Positions 42,783 to 51,451 of a DNA stretch of 64,000 nucleotides are shown piece after piece. Under the pieces are notes generated by a model that was not told where the DNA came from, made no database searches, and was given only the letters and a program-made list of their open reading frames with translations. Each line of letters begins with the position of its first letter. Position 1 is the first letter of the stretch. The DNA comes from Streptomyces sp. ADI96-02 (GTDB lineage Bacteria > Actinomycetota > Actinomycetes > Streptomycetales > Streptomycetaceae): the NCBI RefSeq assembly GCF_003846185.1, contig NZ_ML123034.1:1680569-1744568 (forward strand). The letters are read 5' to 3'. Both the position numbers and the translations under genes were made by a program.

Positions 42783-43666
42783 GCGCCGGGGCGGTCGGCG
42801 CAGGCGGAACGGGGGTCCGGGTGGGCCGGTACGCGGTGTGGGCGGCCCTGCCCGCTGAACTGGTGCTGGTTGCCGTCGGGGCGGCCGGGGTGCGGATGCC
42901 CGGCGCGGTCCTGGTCGGGGCCCAGGTCGTGGTCGTGGCGCTGCTCGCGGTGGAGGTCTCGGTGCTGGGGCGGCTGTACGCGGCCCGACGCCGGGCGGGC
43001 ACGGAGCGCGGGGAGGCGTGGCGCGAGACGGTGTCCGCTCTGGTGCCGGTGGCCGTGGGGCGACTCGTCGTGAACGAGTTGCGGACGCTGCACAGCCTCG
43101 GGCTGTGGCTGCTGCGGCGGCGCCACCGCATCCCGGAGGGCGCGTCACCGGTCGCCTATACCGGACCGCAGACGGGGACGGTATACGTGCTGCTGTTCGT
43201 CTGCGCCGTGGAGACCGCGGTTCTGGCTCTGGTGATCCCCTGGCCGCCGGTAGACGCGGTCCTGCTCGCGGTGGACGTGTACGGCATGGTGCTGGTCCTC
43301 GCGCACCACGCGGGGTGCGTGACACGGCCGCATGTCGTCGGTGCGGACGGTTCCCTGCGGGTACGGTACGGCGCCCTGTTCGACCTCCGGGTGCCCGCCT
43401 CCGCCGTGGCGTCCGCCCGGGTCGAGCAGCGCTTCCCGGACGGCGGGATGATGCGGCTGGGAGACGACGGAACGCTCGACCTCGCGGTGGGTGGCCGGAC
43501 GACGGTCACGGTGGAGCTGACCGGACCGGTGGAGTTCACGCGACCACTCGGGAAGCGCGGGACGGCCCGGACTCTGCGATTCCACGCGGACGACCCGCGT
43601 GCCGTGGTCGCCGCGCTCTCGGGGAAGGAGACGGGGCCCGCGCCGGGCGCGGACCGTTCCCGGTGA
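42779..43666 (+). CDS. Membrane protein of unknown function, coupled to MerR
   Basis: 295 aa. Two N-terminal membrane helices (about residues 17-60), a loop, two more (about 135-180), then a cytoplasmic beta-rich C-terminal domain (LRVRYGALFDLRVPASAVASARVEQRFPDGG) that looks like a PH-type module. The GTG start overlaps the MerR stop, so the two are translationally coupled and probably functionally linked. Confidence 0.8.
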   Translation: MSAGAVGAGGTGVRVGRYAVWAALPAELVLVAVGAAGVRMPGAVLVGAQVVVVALLAVEVSVLGRLYAARRRAGTERGEAWRETVSALVPVAVGRLVVNELRTLHSLGLWLLRRRHRIPEGASPVAYTGPQTGTVYVLLFVCAVETAVLALVIPWPPVDAVLLAVDVYGMVLVLAHHAGCVTRPHVVGADGSLRVRYGALFDLRVPASAVASARVEQRFPDGGMMRLGDDGTLDLAVGGRTTVTVELTGPVEFTRPLGKRGTARTLRFHADDPRAVVAALSGKETGPAPGADRSR

Positions 43667-43868
43667 CCGGGCTCGTAGGGCTCGGCGCGCTCGCCACCGA
43701 ACCGTGGCCACTGCTCCATACGGACCCCGCCTCCGCGCCCGCGTACGTCCCCGCCCGCGCCCCCGTACCGGTCGGAGGCGGCCCGGGTGGCCGGGGTGGT
43801 CGCCGTACCCTTGCCGGGGACCCCGTGCGCAGGCCGGGGCCTTGGCTCGTGTGCGAAGGAGAACCGCA

Positions 43869-44669
43869 GTGCTCGTGCTGTTGCCGCCCTCCGAAGGAAA
43901 GGCCGCCTCGGGGCGCGGCGCTCCGTTGCAGCCGGAGTCGCTGTCGTTGCCCGGGCTGGCCGAGGCCCGGGCGGCGGTGCTGGAGGAGCTGGTCGAGCTG
44001 TGCCAGGCGGACGAGGAGAAGGCCCGTGATGTCCTCGGGCTGAGTGTGGGGCTGCGGGGCGAGGTCGCGAAGAACGCCGAGCTGCGGACCGCCGGGACGC
44101 GGCCGGCCGGGGAGCTGTACACGGGGGTGCTGTACGACGCCCTGGATCTGGGCTCGTTGGACGCGGAGGCGCGGCGGCGGGCGGGCAGGTCGCTGCTGGT
44201 CTTCTCCGGGCTGTGGGGCGCGGTCCGCGTCGGTGACCGGATTCCGCCCTACCGCTGCTCGATGGGCGTGAAGCTGCCGGCCCTCGGTGCGCTCGGCGCG
44301 TACTGGCGGGCCCCGATGGCGCAGGTGCTGCCGGAGGTGGCGGGCGGCGGGCTCGTCCTGGACCTGCGGTCGGCGGCGTACGCCGCCGCCTGGAAGCCCG
44401 GGGGCGAGGTGGCCGAGCGCACCGCGAGCGTGCGGGTGCTCCACGCGCGGATGGTCGACGGGGTGGAGAAGCGGTCCGTGGTGAGCCACTTCAACAAGGC
44501 GACCAAGGGCCGGCTGGTACGCGACCTGCTGGTGGCGGGCGCGCGGCCGACGGGTCCGGCGGAGCTGGTCGAGGCGTTGCGGGACCTCGGGTACGCGGTC
44601 GAGGCCGAGGCTCCGGCGCGGGCCGGGCGGTCGTGGTCGCTCGACGTGGTGGTGACGGAGATCCACTGA
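43869..44669 (+). CDS. yaaA: Peroxide stress protein YaaA (UPF0246)
   Basis: 266 aa. Conserved YaaA/DUF328 family, which in E. coli limits free iron and DNA damage during peroxide stress. Landmarks: LVLLPPSEGKA at the N-terminus, ELYTGVLYDALDLGSL, FSGLWGAVRVGDRIPPYRCSM and VVSHFNKATKGRLVRDLL. Start is GTG 43869 with AAGGAG 8 nt upstream. A 25-bp palindrome begins at its stop codon. Confidence 0.9.
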   Translation: MLVLLPPSEGKAASGRGAPLQPESLSLPGLAEARAAVLEELVELCQADEEKARDVLGLSVGLRGEVAKNAELRTAGTRPAGELYTGVLYDALDLGSLDAEARRRAGRSLLVFSGLWGAVRVGDRIPPYRCSMGVKLPALGALGAYWRAPMAQVLPEVAGGGLVLDLRSAAYAAAWKPGGEVAERTASVRVLHARMVDGVEKRSVVSHFNKATKGRLVRDLLVAGARPTGPAELVEALRDLGYAVEAEAPARAGRSWSLDVVVTEIH

Positions 44670-44694
44670 GATCCCAGTGGGATCCACTGGGATC
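44670..44694. terminator. Near-perfect 25-bp palindrome after yaaA
   Basis: GATCCCAGTG (44670-44679) and CACTGGGATC (44685-44694) flank GGATC. It starts one base after the yaaA stop. No T tract, so a terminator role is uncertain. Confidence 0.45.
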
Positions 44695-44715
44695 GGATGG
44701 CGTTCACCGAGTGGC

Positions 44716-44741
44716 GTTGTGCAGTGCGCAACGCTCGTTGC
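44716..44741. promoter_or_regulatory. Overlapping palindromes upstream of KDPG aldolase
   Basis: GTTGTGCAGTGCGCAAC (44716-44732) is a 17-bp dyad with one mismatch, and GCAACGCTCGTTGC (44728-44741) is a perfect one; they share GCAAC. The GTTGnGCA half-sites resemble IclR/GntR-type operators. They lie 34 bp before the aldolase start. Confidence 0.5.
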
Positions 44742-44774
44742 AGATATCGCTGCGCGCGCGGCAGGATGGCCCCC

Positions 44775-45434
44775 ATGACCTCCTCCGTGCCGTCCGCCGC
44801 GTCCGCCGCCGCACCGCCCGTCTCCGTGCTGGATCTCGCGCCCGTCGTCCCCGTCGTCGTCCTGCACGACGCGGCCGACGCGGCGCCCCTGGCACGGGCG
44901 CTGGTCGCCGGCGGTCTTCCGGCGATCGAGGTCACGCTGCGCACTCCCGCCGCGTTGGAGTCCATCCGGGCCATGGCCGCGGAGGTCCCCGGCGCGGTCG
45001 TCGGCGCTGGCACCGTGGTCTCGCCGGAGCAGGTGCGGGACTCGGTCGCCGCCGGGGCGCGCTTCCTGGTCAGCCCGGGGTGGACGGACGTGCTGCTCGA
45101 CGCGATGAAGGCGTCCGGTGTGCCGTTCCTGCCCGGCGTCTCGACCGCGTCCGAGGTGGTGGCCCTGCTGGAGCGCGGCGTGCACGAGATGAAGTTCTTC
45201 CCGGCCGAGGCTGCGGGCGGCACGGCCTATCTCACGGCCCTGGCCGCCCCGCTCCCCCGGGCCCGCTTCTGCCCGACCGGCGGCATCTCGCCCGCCTCGG
45301 CCCCCTCCTACCTCGCGCTTCCGAACGTCGGCTGCGTGGGCGGGAGTTGGATGGTGCCGGGCGACGCGATCGAGGCGAAGGACTGGGACCGGGTGGCCCG
45401 CCTGGCGGCGGAGGCCGCGGCGCTGCGCGGGTGA
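44775..45434 (+). CDS. eda: 2-keto-3-deoxy-6-phosphogluconate aldolase (KDPG aldolase)
   Basis: 219 aa. Class I aldolase cleaving KDPG to pyruvate and glyceraldehyde-3-phosphate (also acts on 4-hydroxy-2-oxoglutarate). Schiff-base Lys in HEMKFFPAEAAGG, substrate Glu in AIEVTLRT, phosphate-binding PTGGI and the VGGSWMVP C-terminal motif. An alternative ATG at 44766 exists, but AGGA at 44763-44766 better serves 44775. The first 20 residues are Ser/Ala-rich. Confidence 0.93.
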   Translation: MTSSVPSAASAAAPPVSVLDLAPVVPVVVLHDAADAAPLARALVAGGLPAIEVTLRTPAALESIRAMAAEVPGAVVGAGTVVSPEQVRDSVAAGARFLVSPGWTDVLLDAMKASGVPFLPGVSTASEVVALLERGVHEMKFFPAEAAGGTAYLTALAAPLPRARFCPTGGISPASAPSYLALPNVGCVGGSWMVPGDAIEAKDWDRVARLAAEAAALRG

Positions 45435-45453
45435 CACGCGGGTGACACCGCCG

Positions 45454-45484
45454 CCGGGGGCGTCTCCCGCGACGCCTCCCCCGG
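45454..45484. terminator. Candidate bidirectional terminator
   Basis: GGCGTC (45459-45464) pairs with GACGCC (45471-45476) across a 6-nt loop; the flanking G and C runs extend the stem with a small bulge. It lies between convergent eda and the RNase H gene. Confidence 0.4.
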
Positions 45485-45520
45485 GGCGGTTCCCCGCGGG
45501 CGCTCCCCGTGGCGCCGGTC

Positions 45521-46795
45521 CTAACGCAGGTGCGAGGTGTCGTTGAGCAGGCGTACGGAGGCGTTGCCGTCCCCGTAGTAGGCGACCGTCGAGATCGAGG
45601 CCGCCGACAGCTCCATCCGGAACACCGCCTGCGCCGGAGCCTCCAGGGCGAGCCGGACCAGGGTCTTGATCGGCGTCACGTGGGTGACGACCAGCACCGT
45701 GCGCCCCGCGTAGCGGGCGATCAGCCGGTCCCGGGCCGCCGCGACCCGTTCGGCCACCTCCGTGAAGCTCTCGCCGCCGCCTGTCGGGGCCGTGTCCGGC
45801 GAGGCCAGCCAGGCGGTGAGGTCGTCGGCGTACCGTTCCCGCGTCTCGGCGAAGGTCAGCCCCTCCCAGGCCCCGAAGTCCGTCTCGCGCAGGCCGTCCT
45901 CGACGGCGACGTCCAGACCGAGGCGGCCGGCGACGGCGTCCGCCGTCTCGCGGCAGCGCCGCAGCGGGGAGGAGACGATCTCCTGGACGGCGCCCAGGGC
46001 GGCGAAGTGCGCCGCGGCCCGCTCGGCCTGCCCGCGTCCGGTGGCCGAGAGTTCGGGGTCGGTGCCGCCGCTGCCGGAGAACCGCTTCTCGGGCGTGAGC
46101 GCCGTCTCGCCGTGCCGGAGCAGGATGAAGGTGGCCGGTTCGCCCAGGTCGGGGGCGGATGCCCAGCCCACCTGCGGAGTCCCGGCCGCCGGCCGCACCG
46201 GGCCGGACGTCCGCGCGGTGCGCGCGGCGGCCAGCGCGGCGCGCGCCTTCGCCGCCCCGGCGACCGCGTCGCCGGGCGGGCCCTGGACCAGTGGCGGCGC
46301 GGTCGCGGCGCTCCGGGCGGGTGCGTCCAGTGCGGCCGTCGAGGCGGACGGCTCCCACCGCCCGCCGTTGACGCCCGCGTCCATCGCCTCGTTGGCGAGC
46401 CGGTCCGCGTGCTGGTTCCGCGCGCGCGGGATCCACTCGTAGGTGACCGCCGACCGCGGCAGGATCTCGGCGGCGCGGGCGGCCAGCGGCTTCATGTCGG
46501 GGTGCTTGATCTGCCAGCGGCCCGACATCTGCTCGACCACCAGCTTGGAGTCCATCCGGACGCGGACCTCCAAGGAGTCCTCCGCGTCCGGGAACAGCGC
46601 CTTCGCGGCCGTGAGTCCGGCGATCAGCCCCCGGTACTCGGCGACGTTGTTCGTCGCGACGCCGATGTACTCGGCGGCCTCGGCGAGCGTCTCGCCGGTG
46701 TCCGGGTCGATCACGGCGGCGCCGTATCCGGCGGGCCCCGGGTTGCCCCGGGAGCCGCCGTCGGCCTCGACGACGAGCCGGCGGGTGGCGGGCAT
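45521..46795 (-). CDS. Bifunctional RNase H / acid phosphatase
   Basis: 424 aa. N-terminal type I RNase H domain with catalytic Asp in VEADGGSRGNPG, Glu in NNVAEYRGL, Asp in RVRMDSKLVVEQM and Asp in RNQHADRLANEA. A 70-residue Ala/Pro linker follows, then a histidine-phosphatase domain (FILLRHGETALT, SPLRRCRETAD, VVTHVTPIKTL) of the CobC/alpha-ribazole-phosphatase type. This fusion is known in actinobacteria (Rv2228c, S. coelicolor SCO2299). ATG 46795 overlaps the upstream stop by one base (TAATG). Confidence 0.95.
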   Translation of the reverse strand: MPATRRLVVEADGGSRGNPGPAGYGAAVIDPDTGETLAEAAEYIGVATNNVAEYRGLIAGLTAAKALFPDAEDSLEVRVRMDSKLVVEQMSGRWQIKHPDMKPLAARAAEILPRSAVTYEWIPRARNQHADRLANEAMDAGVNGGRWEPSASTAALDAPARSAATAPPLVQGPPGDAVAGAAKARAALAAARTARTSGPVRPAAGTPQVGWASAPDLGEPATFILLRHGETALTPEKRFSGSGGTDPELSATGRGQAERAAAHFAALGAVQEIVSSPLRRCRETADAVAGRLGLDVAVEDGLRETDFGAWEGLTFAETRERYADDLTAWLASPDTAPTGGGESFTEVAERVAAARDRLIARYAGRTVLVVTHVTPIKTLVRLALEAPAQAVFRMELSAASISTVAYYGDGNASVRLLNDTSHLR

Positions 46796-47538
46796 TACAG
46801 GCCCGACTCCGAGGTGCGCACCAGGATGCGGTGGCAGTTCTCGCAGCGCAGGACGGTCTCCGGGGACGCGGACTTCACGTCGTTGACCTCGGCCATGTTC
46901 AGTTCCAGTCGGCAGCCCTCGCAGCGGCGCTGGTAGAGGCGGGCCGCGCCGACGCCGCCCTGCTGGGCGCGGAGCTTGTCGTACAGCTTCATCAGGTCGG
47001 CGGGGATCACCTCGGCGACGACCTGGCGGTCCTTGGCCACCGCGGCGGCCTCGGCGTCGAGTTCGGCGGTGGCGGCGTCCCGGCGGGCGGTGGCGTCGTC
47101 GACCTTGGCCTGGACGGCGGAGACCCGCCCGGTCAGCTCGGCGACCCGCTCCTGGGCGGCCTCGCGGCGCTCCATGATTTCGAGGACGACGTCCTCCAGG
47201 TCGCCCTGGCGCTTGGCGAGCGAGGTGATCTCGCGCTGGAGGCTCTCCAGGTCCTTGGGCGAGGAGACCGCGCCGGAGTCGAGGCGCTGCTGGTCGCGGA
47301 CGGCGCGCTGGCGCACCTGGTCGACGTCCTGCTCGGCCTTGGTCTGCTCGCGGGTGGTGTCGCTCTCCTCGGTGGTGGAGGCGACGAGCAGGTCGCGCAG
47401 CTGGGCGAGGTCGCTGCTCAGCGACTCGATCTCGGCGTGCTCCGGCAGCGAGGTGCGCTTGTGGGAGAGCTGGGCGAGGCGTACGTCGAGGGCCTGGACG
47501 TCGAGGAGTCGGATCTGGTCGGCGGGCGCGGCGTTCAG
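46795..47538 (-). CDS. C4-type zinc-ribbon coiled-coil protein, CTG start
   Basis: 247 aa. Long N-terminal coiled coil (about residues 5-190; ALDVRLAQLSHKRTSLPEHAEIESLSSDLAQL) ending in a zinc ribbon with CEGC and CENC pairs. Relatives (Rv2229c) are conserved beside RNase H genes. The start is best placed at CTG 47538: its CTGA overlaps the Nif3 stop (47535-47537), GGAG lies 9 nt upstream, and no ATG, GTG or TTG occurs in frame near the start of the conserved coiled coil. It is coupled to both neighbours. Confidence 0.88.
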   Translation of the reverse strand: MNAAPADQIRLLDVQALDVRLAQLSHKRTSLPEHAEIESLSSDLAQLRDLLVASTTEESDTTREQTKAEQDVDQVRQRAVRDQQRLDSGAVSSPKDLESLQREITSLAKRQGDLEDVVLEIMERREAAQERVAELTGRVSAVQAKVDDATARRDAATAELDAEAAAVAKDRQVVAEVIPADLMKLYDKLRAQQGGVGAARLYQRRCEGCRLELNMAEVNDVKSASPETVLRCENCHRILVRTSESGL

Positions 47539-48371
47539 TTGGGGGCTCCAGAGGAATGGTGGGTGGTCCAGGGGTCGGTGACCCGCTTCGAGACGTGGAC
47601 CCGCAGGTCCCATCCGTGGCGGTCGGAAAGCGCGTCGAGCTGGGCCGCCGCCTGTTCGCACCAGGGCCACTCGGTGGCCCAGTGCGCGGCGTCGACCAGG
47701 CCGAGCGGCGAGTGCCGCACGGCCTCGGACGCCGGGTGGTGGCGCAGGTCGGCGGTGAGGAAGGCGTCGACGCCCGCGGCGCGCACGGCATCGAAGAGGC
47801 TGTCGCCGGAACCGCCGCTGACGGCGACCGTGCGGACCGTCGCCCCGGGGTCGCCGGCCAGCCGGACGCCCTGCGCGGTGGCGGGGAGCCGGGCGGCGGC
47901 GCGGGCGGCGAACTCGGCCAGTGTCTCGGGGCGGTCGAGTTCGCAGATCCGGCCGAGTCCGCGTCGCCCGGCGGGGTCGGTTGGGTCCGGTACGAGGGGT
48001 CCGGTGACGCGCAGGTCCAGGGCGCCGGCGAGGGCGTCGGAGACGCCGGGGTCGGCGGTGTCGGCGTTGGTGTGCGCGACGTGCAGGGCGATGCCGTGCC
48101 GGATGAGGGTGTGCACGACCCGGCCCTTGAAGGTGTCGGCGGCGACCGTCGTCGTCCCGCGCAGATAGAGCGGGTGGTGGGCGACGATCAGCTGGGCCCC
48201 GAGCTCGCGGGCCTCGTCGACGATCTCGTGGACCGGATCGACGGCGAACAGCACCCGGTCGACCTCGGCGTCGGGTTCGCCGCAGACCGTGCCGACCGCG
48301 TCCCATCCCTCGGCCCGCTCGGGGGGCCAGAGAGCGTCGAGGGCGGCGATGACTTCAGACAGACGGGGCAC
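47535..48371 (-). CDS. Nif3-like dinuclear metal centre protein
   Basis: 278 aa. Nif3/YqfO family: forms hexamers with a two-metal site per subunit. Metal-binding motifs are LIVAHHPLYL (His pair), VAHTNADTADPG, and the C-terminal VDAAHWATEWPW (His, Glu). Function of the family is unresolved (possibly GTP cyclohydrolase-related or metal storage). Start chosen as GTG 48371 (VPRLSEVIAALDALWPP), where family homology starts. First gene of the Nif3-zinc ribbon-RNase H operon. Confidence 0.9.
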   Translation of the reverse strand: MPRLSEVIAALDALWPPERAEGWDAVGTVCGEPDAEVDRVLFAVDPVHEIVDEARELGAQLIVAHHPLYLRGTTTVAADTFKGRVVHTLIRHGIALHVAHTNADTADPGVSDALAGALDLRVTGPLVPDPTDPAGRRGLGRICELDRPETLAEFAARAAARLPATAQGVRLAGDPGATVRTVAVSGGSGDSLFDAVRAAGVDAFLTADLRHHPASEAVRHSPLGLVDAAHWATEWPWCEQAAAQLDALSDRHGWDLRVHVSKRVTDPWTTHHSSGAPN

Positions 48372-48628
48372 GGGGGAAAGGCTACCTGTACGCCGTGGCC
48401 CGCCGCCCCTGACGGCCGGACCGGAGGGCGGACCGGAGAACGGGACGGAGGGCGGGCGCAGGGTGAGGGCGGACGGCCGGGCGGTGAATCGTTCCGCGTG
48501 CAGGCACATTCGGACCCGCCCCCTCAGGAGAATGCACGCTTTGCCACCCTTATGTGTGAAGTGGCGTGGCTCGTGTTGTTCGGCAGGAAGTGCGAAAACT
48601 AGCTTTCGTAGCCGGAGGTGACCAGTCC

Positions 48629-49966
48629 ATGACTGCCTGTGCCATCGAGGGCGGAACCGCCGGGACCGCCACGACGGCGGATCCCGGACCCGAAGAGTCC
48701 GCGGGGCCCGAGGAACCCGCCGGGGCGAGAGCGCCCGGCCCGTCCGGATCGGCCGCGCCCGGCGCCGGCCGCTGGACCCGCGTCGTGACGGCGGGACCGG
48801 GCGGACGGACGGCGCGGCCGTCGCGCGCGCCCGCGCCGCCCCGCGACCCCGCGGCGTTCACGCTCACCGCGGACGGCGGTTACGCGGCCCGGCTCACCGC
48901 GGCCCCGGTCAGGGCGGGCGGGCAGCGGGCCTGGTATCCGGAGCGGTGGACCCTGGACGGGCCGGAACCGTACGCGGTCCCGCTCCCGCTGGACCAGCCC
49001 GAGGAGCCGGACGCTCAGGTGGCGCCGCTCGCGGACGGGCGGGTGCTGATCCGGCGGCGGGTGGCGGACCGGGAGATGTTCTCCCTGCTCTATCCGACCG
49101 GGCCCGGCACCGGCGAGCTGCGTCTGGGCGCGGTCGTGTGCACCCGGATGACGCTGCTGCCGCCCTCGCCGGACGGCGTCAGCGTGTACGGCCTGGCGGC
49201 CGGTGACCACTCCTGCGTGCTGTGGCGGGTGGCCGGGGGCCTCTTCGGGCCGGAGCGGGTGGCGGAGATCCCGGGGCGCTGCGGGGGCGGGGTGTGGCTG
49301 GACCGGGCGGGCCGGATGCTGGCGCTGGACCGGCAGCAGCCGGGCGGCGGTCCGGTCAAGGCGGTCGCCGTGGACCTGGGGCGGCAGGGCGAGGTGACGC
49401 CGCTGCTTCAGATCGCGCCGGACAGCGACGACCGGCTGCTGCTCGCCGACCCGGACAGCGGCCTGCTGCTGCTGCGCTCCGACGCGCCGGGGCACGACCG
49501 GCTCGGCTGGGGCGTGCTCGGCAGTTGCCTGCCGGTGCGGTTCCCGGAGTGCCTGCGTCCGGCGGACGCGGTGGCGACCCCGTTCGCGGTGCAGCCCGGT
49601 CAGATGCTGACGCCGGAGAACTGCGCCGTGGCCCTGCGCATCGACGGGAGCGCGGGCGGCGGCGTGGGCGTGTGGCGTCCGGCGGGCCGCCGGCTGCACC
49701 GGTTCGCCGCGCCGGAGGGCTGGTCGGCGGGGGCCGGTTACTGGAGCCGGGACGGGGTGCTGCACCTGCCGTACGCGAACGGGGCGACGCCGTGCGCGGT
49801 GGCGCGGCTCCGCGCGCCGACGGACGAGGAACCGCCGCCGGCGCCCGGTGGGCGGTGCGCCGGAGACGGCGGAGCGGAGCCGTCCGCCGCCGTGGCGGCA
49901 CCCGCCGCGCGCAGGCCCGTTCCGTTGGGGCAGGCGCCTCTGCACCGAGCGGCGCGACCTGATTAA
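48629..49966 (+). CDS. Protein of unknown function, conserved in Streptomyces
   Basis: 445 aa, soluble. The first 75 residues are Pro/Ala/Gly-rich and disordered; the rest has repeated strand-turn units (GGYAARLTAAPVRAGGQRAWYPERWTL, ADGRVLIRRRVADREMFSLLYPTG, VSVYGLAAGDHSCVLWRV) suggesting a WD40- or YVTN-type beta-propeller. A strong SD, GGAGGTGA, lies 7 nt before ATG 48629. No function is assigned. Confidence 0.75.
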   Translation: MTACAIEGGTAGTATTADPGPEESAGPEEPAGARAPGPSGSAAPGAGRWTRVVTAGPGGRTARPSRAPAPPRDPAAFTLTADGGYAARLTAAPVRAGGQRAWYPERWTLDGPEPYAVPLPLDQPEEPDAQVAPLADGRVLIRRRVADREMFSLLYPTGPGTGELRLGAVVCTRMTLLPPSPDGVSVYGLAAGDHSCVLWRVAGGLFGPERVAEIPGRCGGGVWLDRAGRMLALDRQQPGGGPVKAVAVDLGRQGEVTPLLQIAPDSDDRLLLADPDSGLLLLRSDAPGHDRLGWGVLGSCLPVRFPECLRPADAVATPFAVQPGQMLTPENCAVALRIDGSAGGGVGVWRPAGRRLHRFAAPEGWSAGAGYWSRDGVLHLPYANGATPCAVARLRAPTDEEPPPAPGGRCAGDGGAEPSAAVAAPAARRPVPLGQAPLHRAARPD

Positions 49967-50083
49967 ACTCTGGGCCCTGGGCTACGCGGCCGTACCGGGC
50001 GGGCGCCGACGGTGACCGCGGCGGATGGCGGTGGCGGGGCTTGCGACACACACGTTAGCGATCACGACGGGGTGACTTCCCAC

Positions 50084-50257
50084 ATGTCTGAAGCCCGAAC
50101 CGACACGACCCAGACGCGTCCCCAGGGGGCGGACGCGGAGCGGGCCGAAACCGGCGGCTCCGGAAGGCACCGAGGGGGTGCGTCGATGGAGAACACCTCG
50201 GTGCAGCCGCACGGCCGCCACCGCCGCCCCGACGAGGGGGAGACGAGGGCGGCCTGA
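50084..50257 (+). CDS. Small Arg/Gly-rich protein
   Basis: 57 aa (MSEARTDTTQTRP ... GRHRRPDEGETRAA). GRHRGG and GRHRRP are a repeated motif, and the composition is low-complexity and hydrophilic. Start ATG 50084 has GGGGTG upstream. It lies directly upstream of a strong terminator, which supports a real transcript. Similar small proteins occur in Streptomyces; function unknown. Confidence 0.5.
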   Translation: MSEARTDTTQTRPQGADAERAETGGSGRHRGGASMENTSVQPHGRHRRPDEGETRAA

Positions 50258-50266
50258 GCCGCTGAG

Positions 50267-50302
50267 CACCAGCGGCACCAGCGGCACCAGCGGCACCAGC
50301 GA
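50267..50302. repeat. Four-unit 9-bp tandem repeat
   Basis: CACCAGCGG repeated almost four times (50267-50302, last unit with one mismatch) just after the small gene and before a terminator. Confidence 0.85.
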
Positions 50303-50312
50303 CAGGGGCCTC

Positions 50313-50348
50313 GGGGCCCGGACCGGCGGGAAGGCCGGTCCGGGCCCC
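50313..50348. terminator. Strong intrinsic-type terminator hairpin
   Basis: 15-bp perfect stem: GGGGCCCGGACCGGC (50313-50327) and its complement (50334-50348), loop GGGAAG. Lies downstream of the small gene at 50084-50257. Confidence 0.8.
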
Positions 50349-50446
50349 GTCTCCGTTCCGCCCCGCGCTCTGCGCCCTGCGTACCCCTGGCTCCTGCCCC
50401 GCTCCGGCGGCCGAGGTCAGGGGCGAGAGCCACCCGTCCCGGAGTC

Positions 50447-51399
50447 CTACTCCCGTTTCAGGCCGAGGACTTCGGCCGCCGCGAAGGTCTCGTTCGGCGG
50501 CCGGTCCGCGTAGTACGGGGTGAGCGCTCCGTCCAGTTCGGCGAAGGTGAACGCCTCCTTCGCCGCGTCGAACCTGGCCGCCCCCGCGGCCGTTCGACGA
50601 CGGCGACCATGCCGCCGTGGACGACGAGCAGTTGTCCGTTGACCCCGGCCGCCGCGGGTGAGGCGAGATAGCCGACGAGCGGGGAGACGTGCTCGGGGGC
50701 CAGCGCGTCGAGCGTGCCGTCCGCCGGTTCCTGGAAGCCCGCGAACACGTCCTCGGTCATCCGGGTCCGGGCGCGCGGGCAGATGACGTTGGCGGTGACG
50801 CCGTACTTGGCCAGGGCGAGCGCGGTGGAGGTGGTGAGGCCGACGATCCCGCCCTTGGCCGCCGCGTAGTTCGGCTGGCCCGCCGAGCCCGCGAGGAACG
50901 CCTCCGAGGAGGTGTTGACGATCCGCCCGTACACCGGGGAGCCCGCTGCCTTGGAGCGCTCGCGCCAGTGCGCGGCGGCGAAGCGGGTGGTGTTGAAGTG
51001 GCCCTTGAGGTGGACGCGGATCACCGTGTCCCACTCCTCCTCGGTCATGGAGAAGATCATCCGGTCGCGCAGGATGCCCGCGTTGTTGACCAGGACGTCG
51101 AGCTTTCCGTACGTGGTGACGGCCAGCTCCACCAGCGCGCGGGCCTGTTCGTGGTCGGCGACGTCGCCGAGGTGGGCGACGGCCCGGCCGCCCGCCGCCC
51201 GGATCTCGGCGGCGACCTCCTCGGCGGGCCCGGCCGACGCCTCGCCGGAGCCGTCGCGGCCGGGCCGGCCGTGGTCGTTGACGACGACGGCCGCGCCGAG
51301 CCGGGCCAGTTCGAGGGCTTCGGCGCGGCCCAGACCGCGGCCGGCGCCGGTGACGATCGCGGACAGTCCGTCCAGCGGAAGGTGATCGGGGAGGGGCAT
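50447..51399 (-). CDS. SDR family oxidoreductase (3-hydroxyacyl-CoA/steroid dehydrogenase-like), frameshifted at the 3' end
   Basis: Short-chain dehydrogenase: AIVTGAGRGLGRAEAL for NAD(P) (residues 13-28), LDVLVNNAGILRD, catalytic Ser in IVNTSSEAF, and YAAAKGG (Tyr-x-x-x-Lys). The 3' end is split: one frame runs to 50458 with an Arg-rich tail, while the other frame from about 50585 to 50447 carries the expected C-terminus (ARFDAAKEAFTFAELDGALTPYY, NETFAAAEVLGL). One base appears to be missing in the G/C-rich run 50578-50591. ATG 51399 has AGGAA upstream. Third gene after MaoC and alcohol dehydrogenase in one direction. Probably the 3-hydroxyacyl-CoA step. Confidence 0.85.
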
Positions 51400-51451
51400 C
51401 GCGTTCCTCACGGTCTTCGCGTTCCTCACGGTCGGTGCCTGCCGGACGGGG

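Noticed and set aside
44703..44709. Single GTTCACC considered as a PhoP box
   Set aside because: PhoP boxes need at least two 11-bp direct repeats; only one hexamer-like unit is present.
43536..46436. 966-residue minus-strand open frame over the yaaA-eda region
   Set aside because: Gly/Arg/Pro-rich, frame complements well-supported genes (YaaA, KDPG aldolase, RNase H) on the other strand; no start signal.
50267..50302. Short regular repeats considered as CRISPR
   Set aside because: Only four 9-bp units, no spacers and no cas genes.
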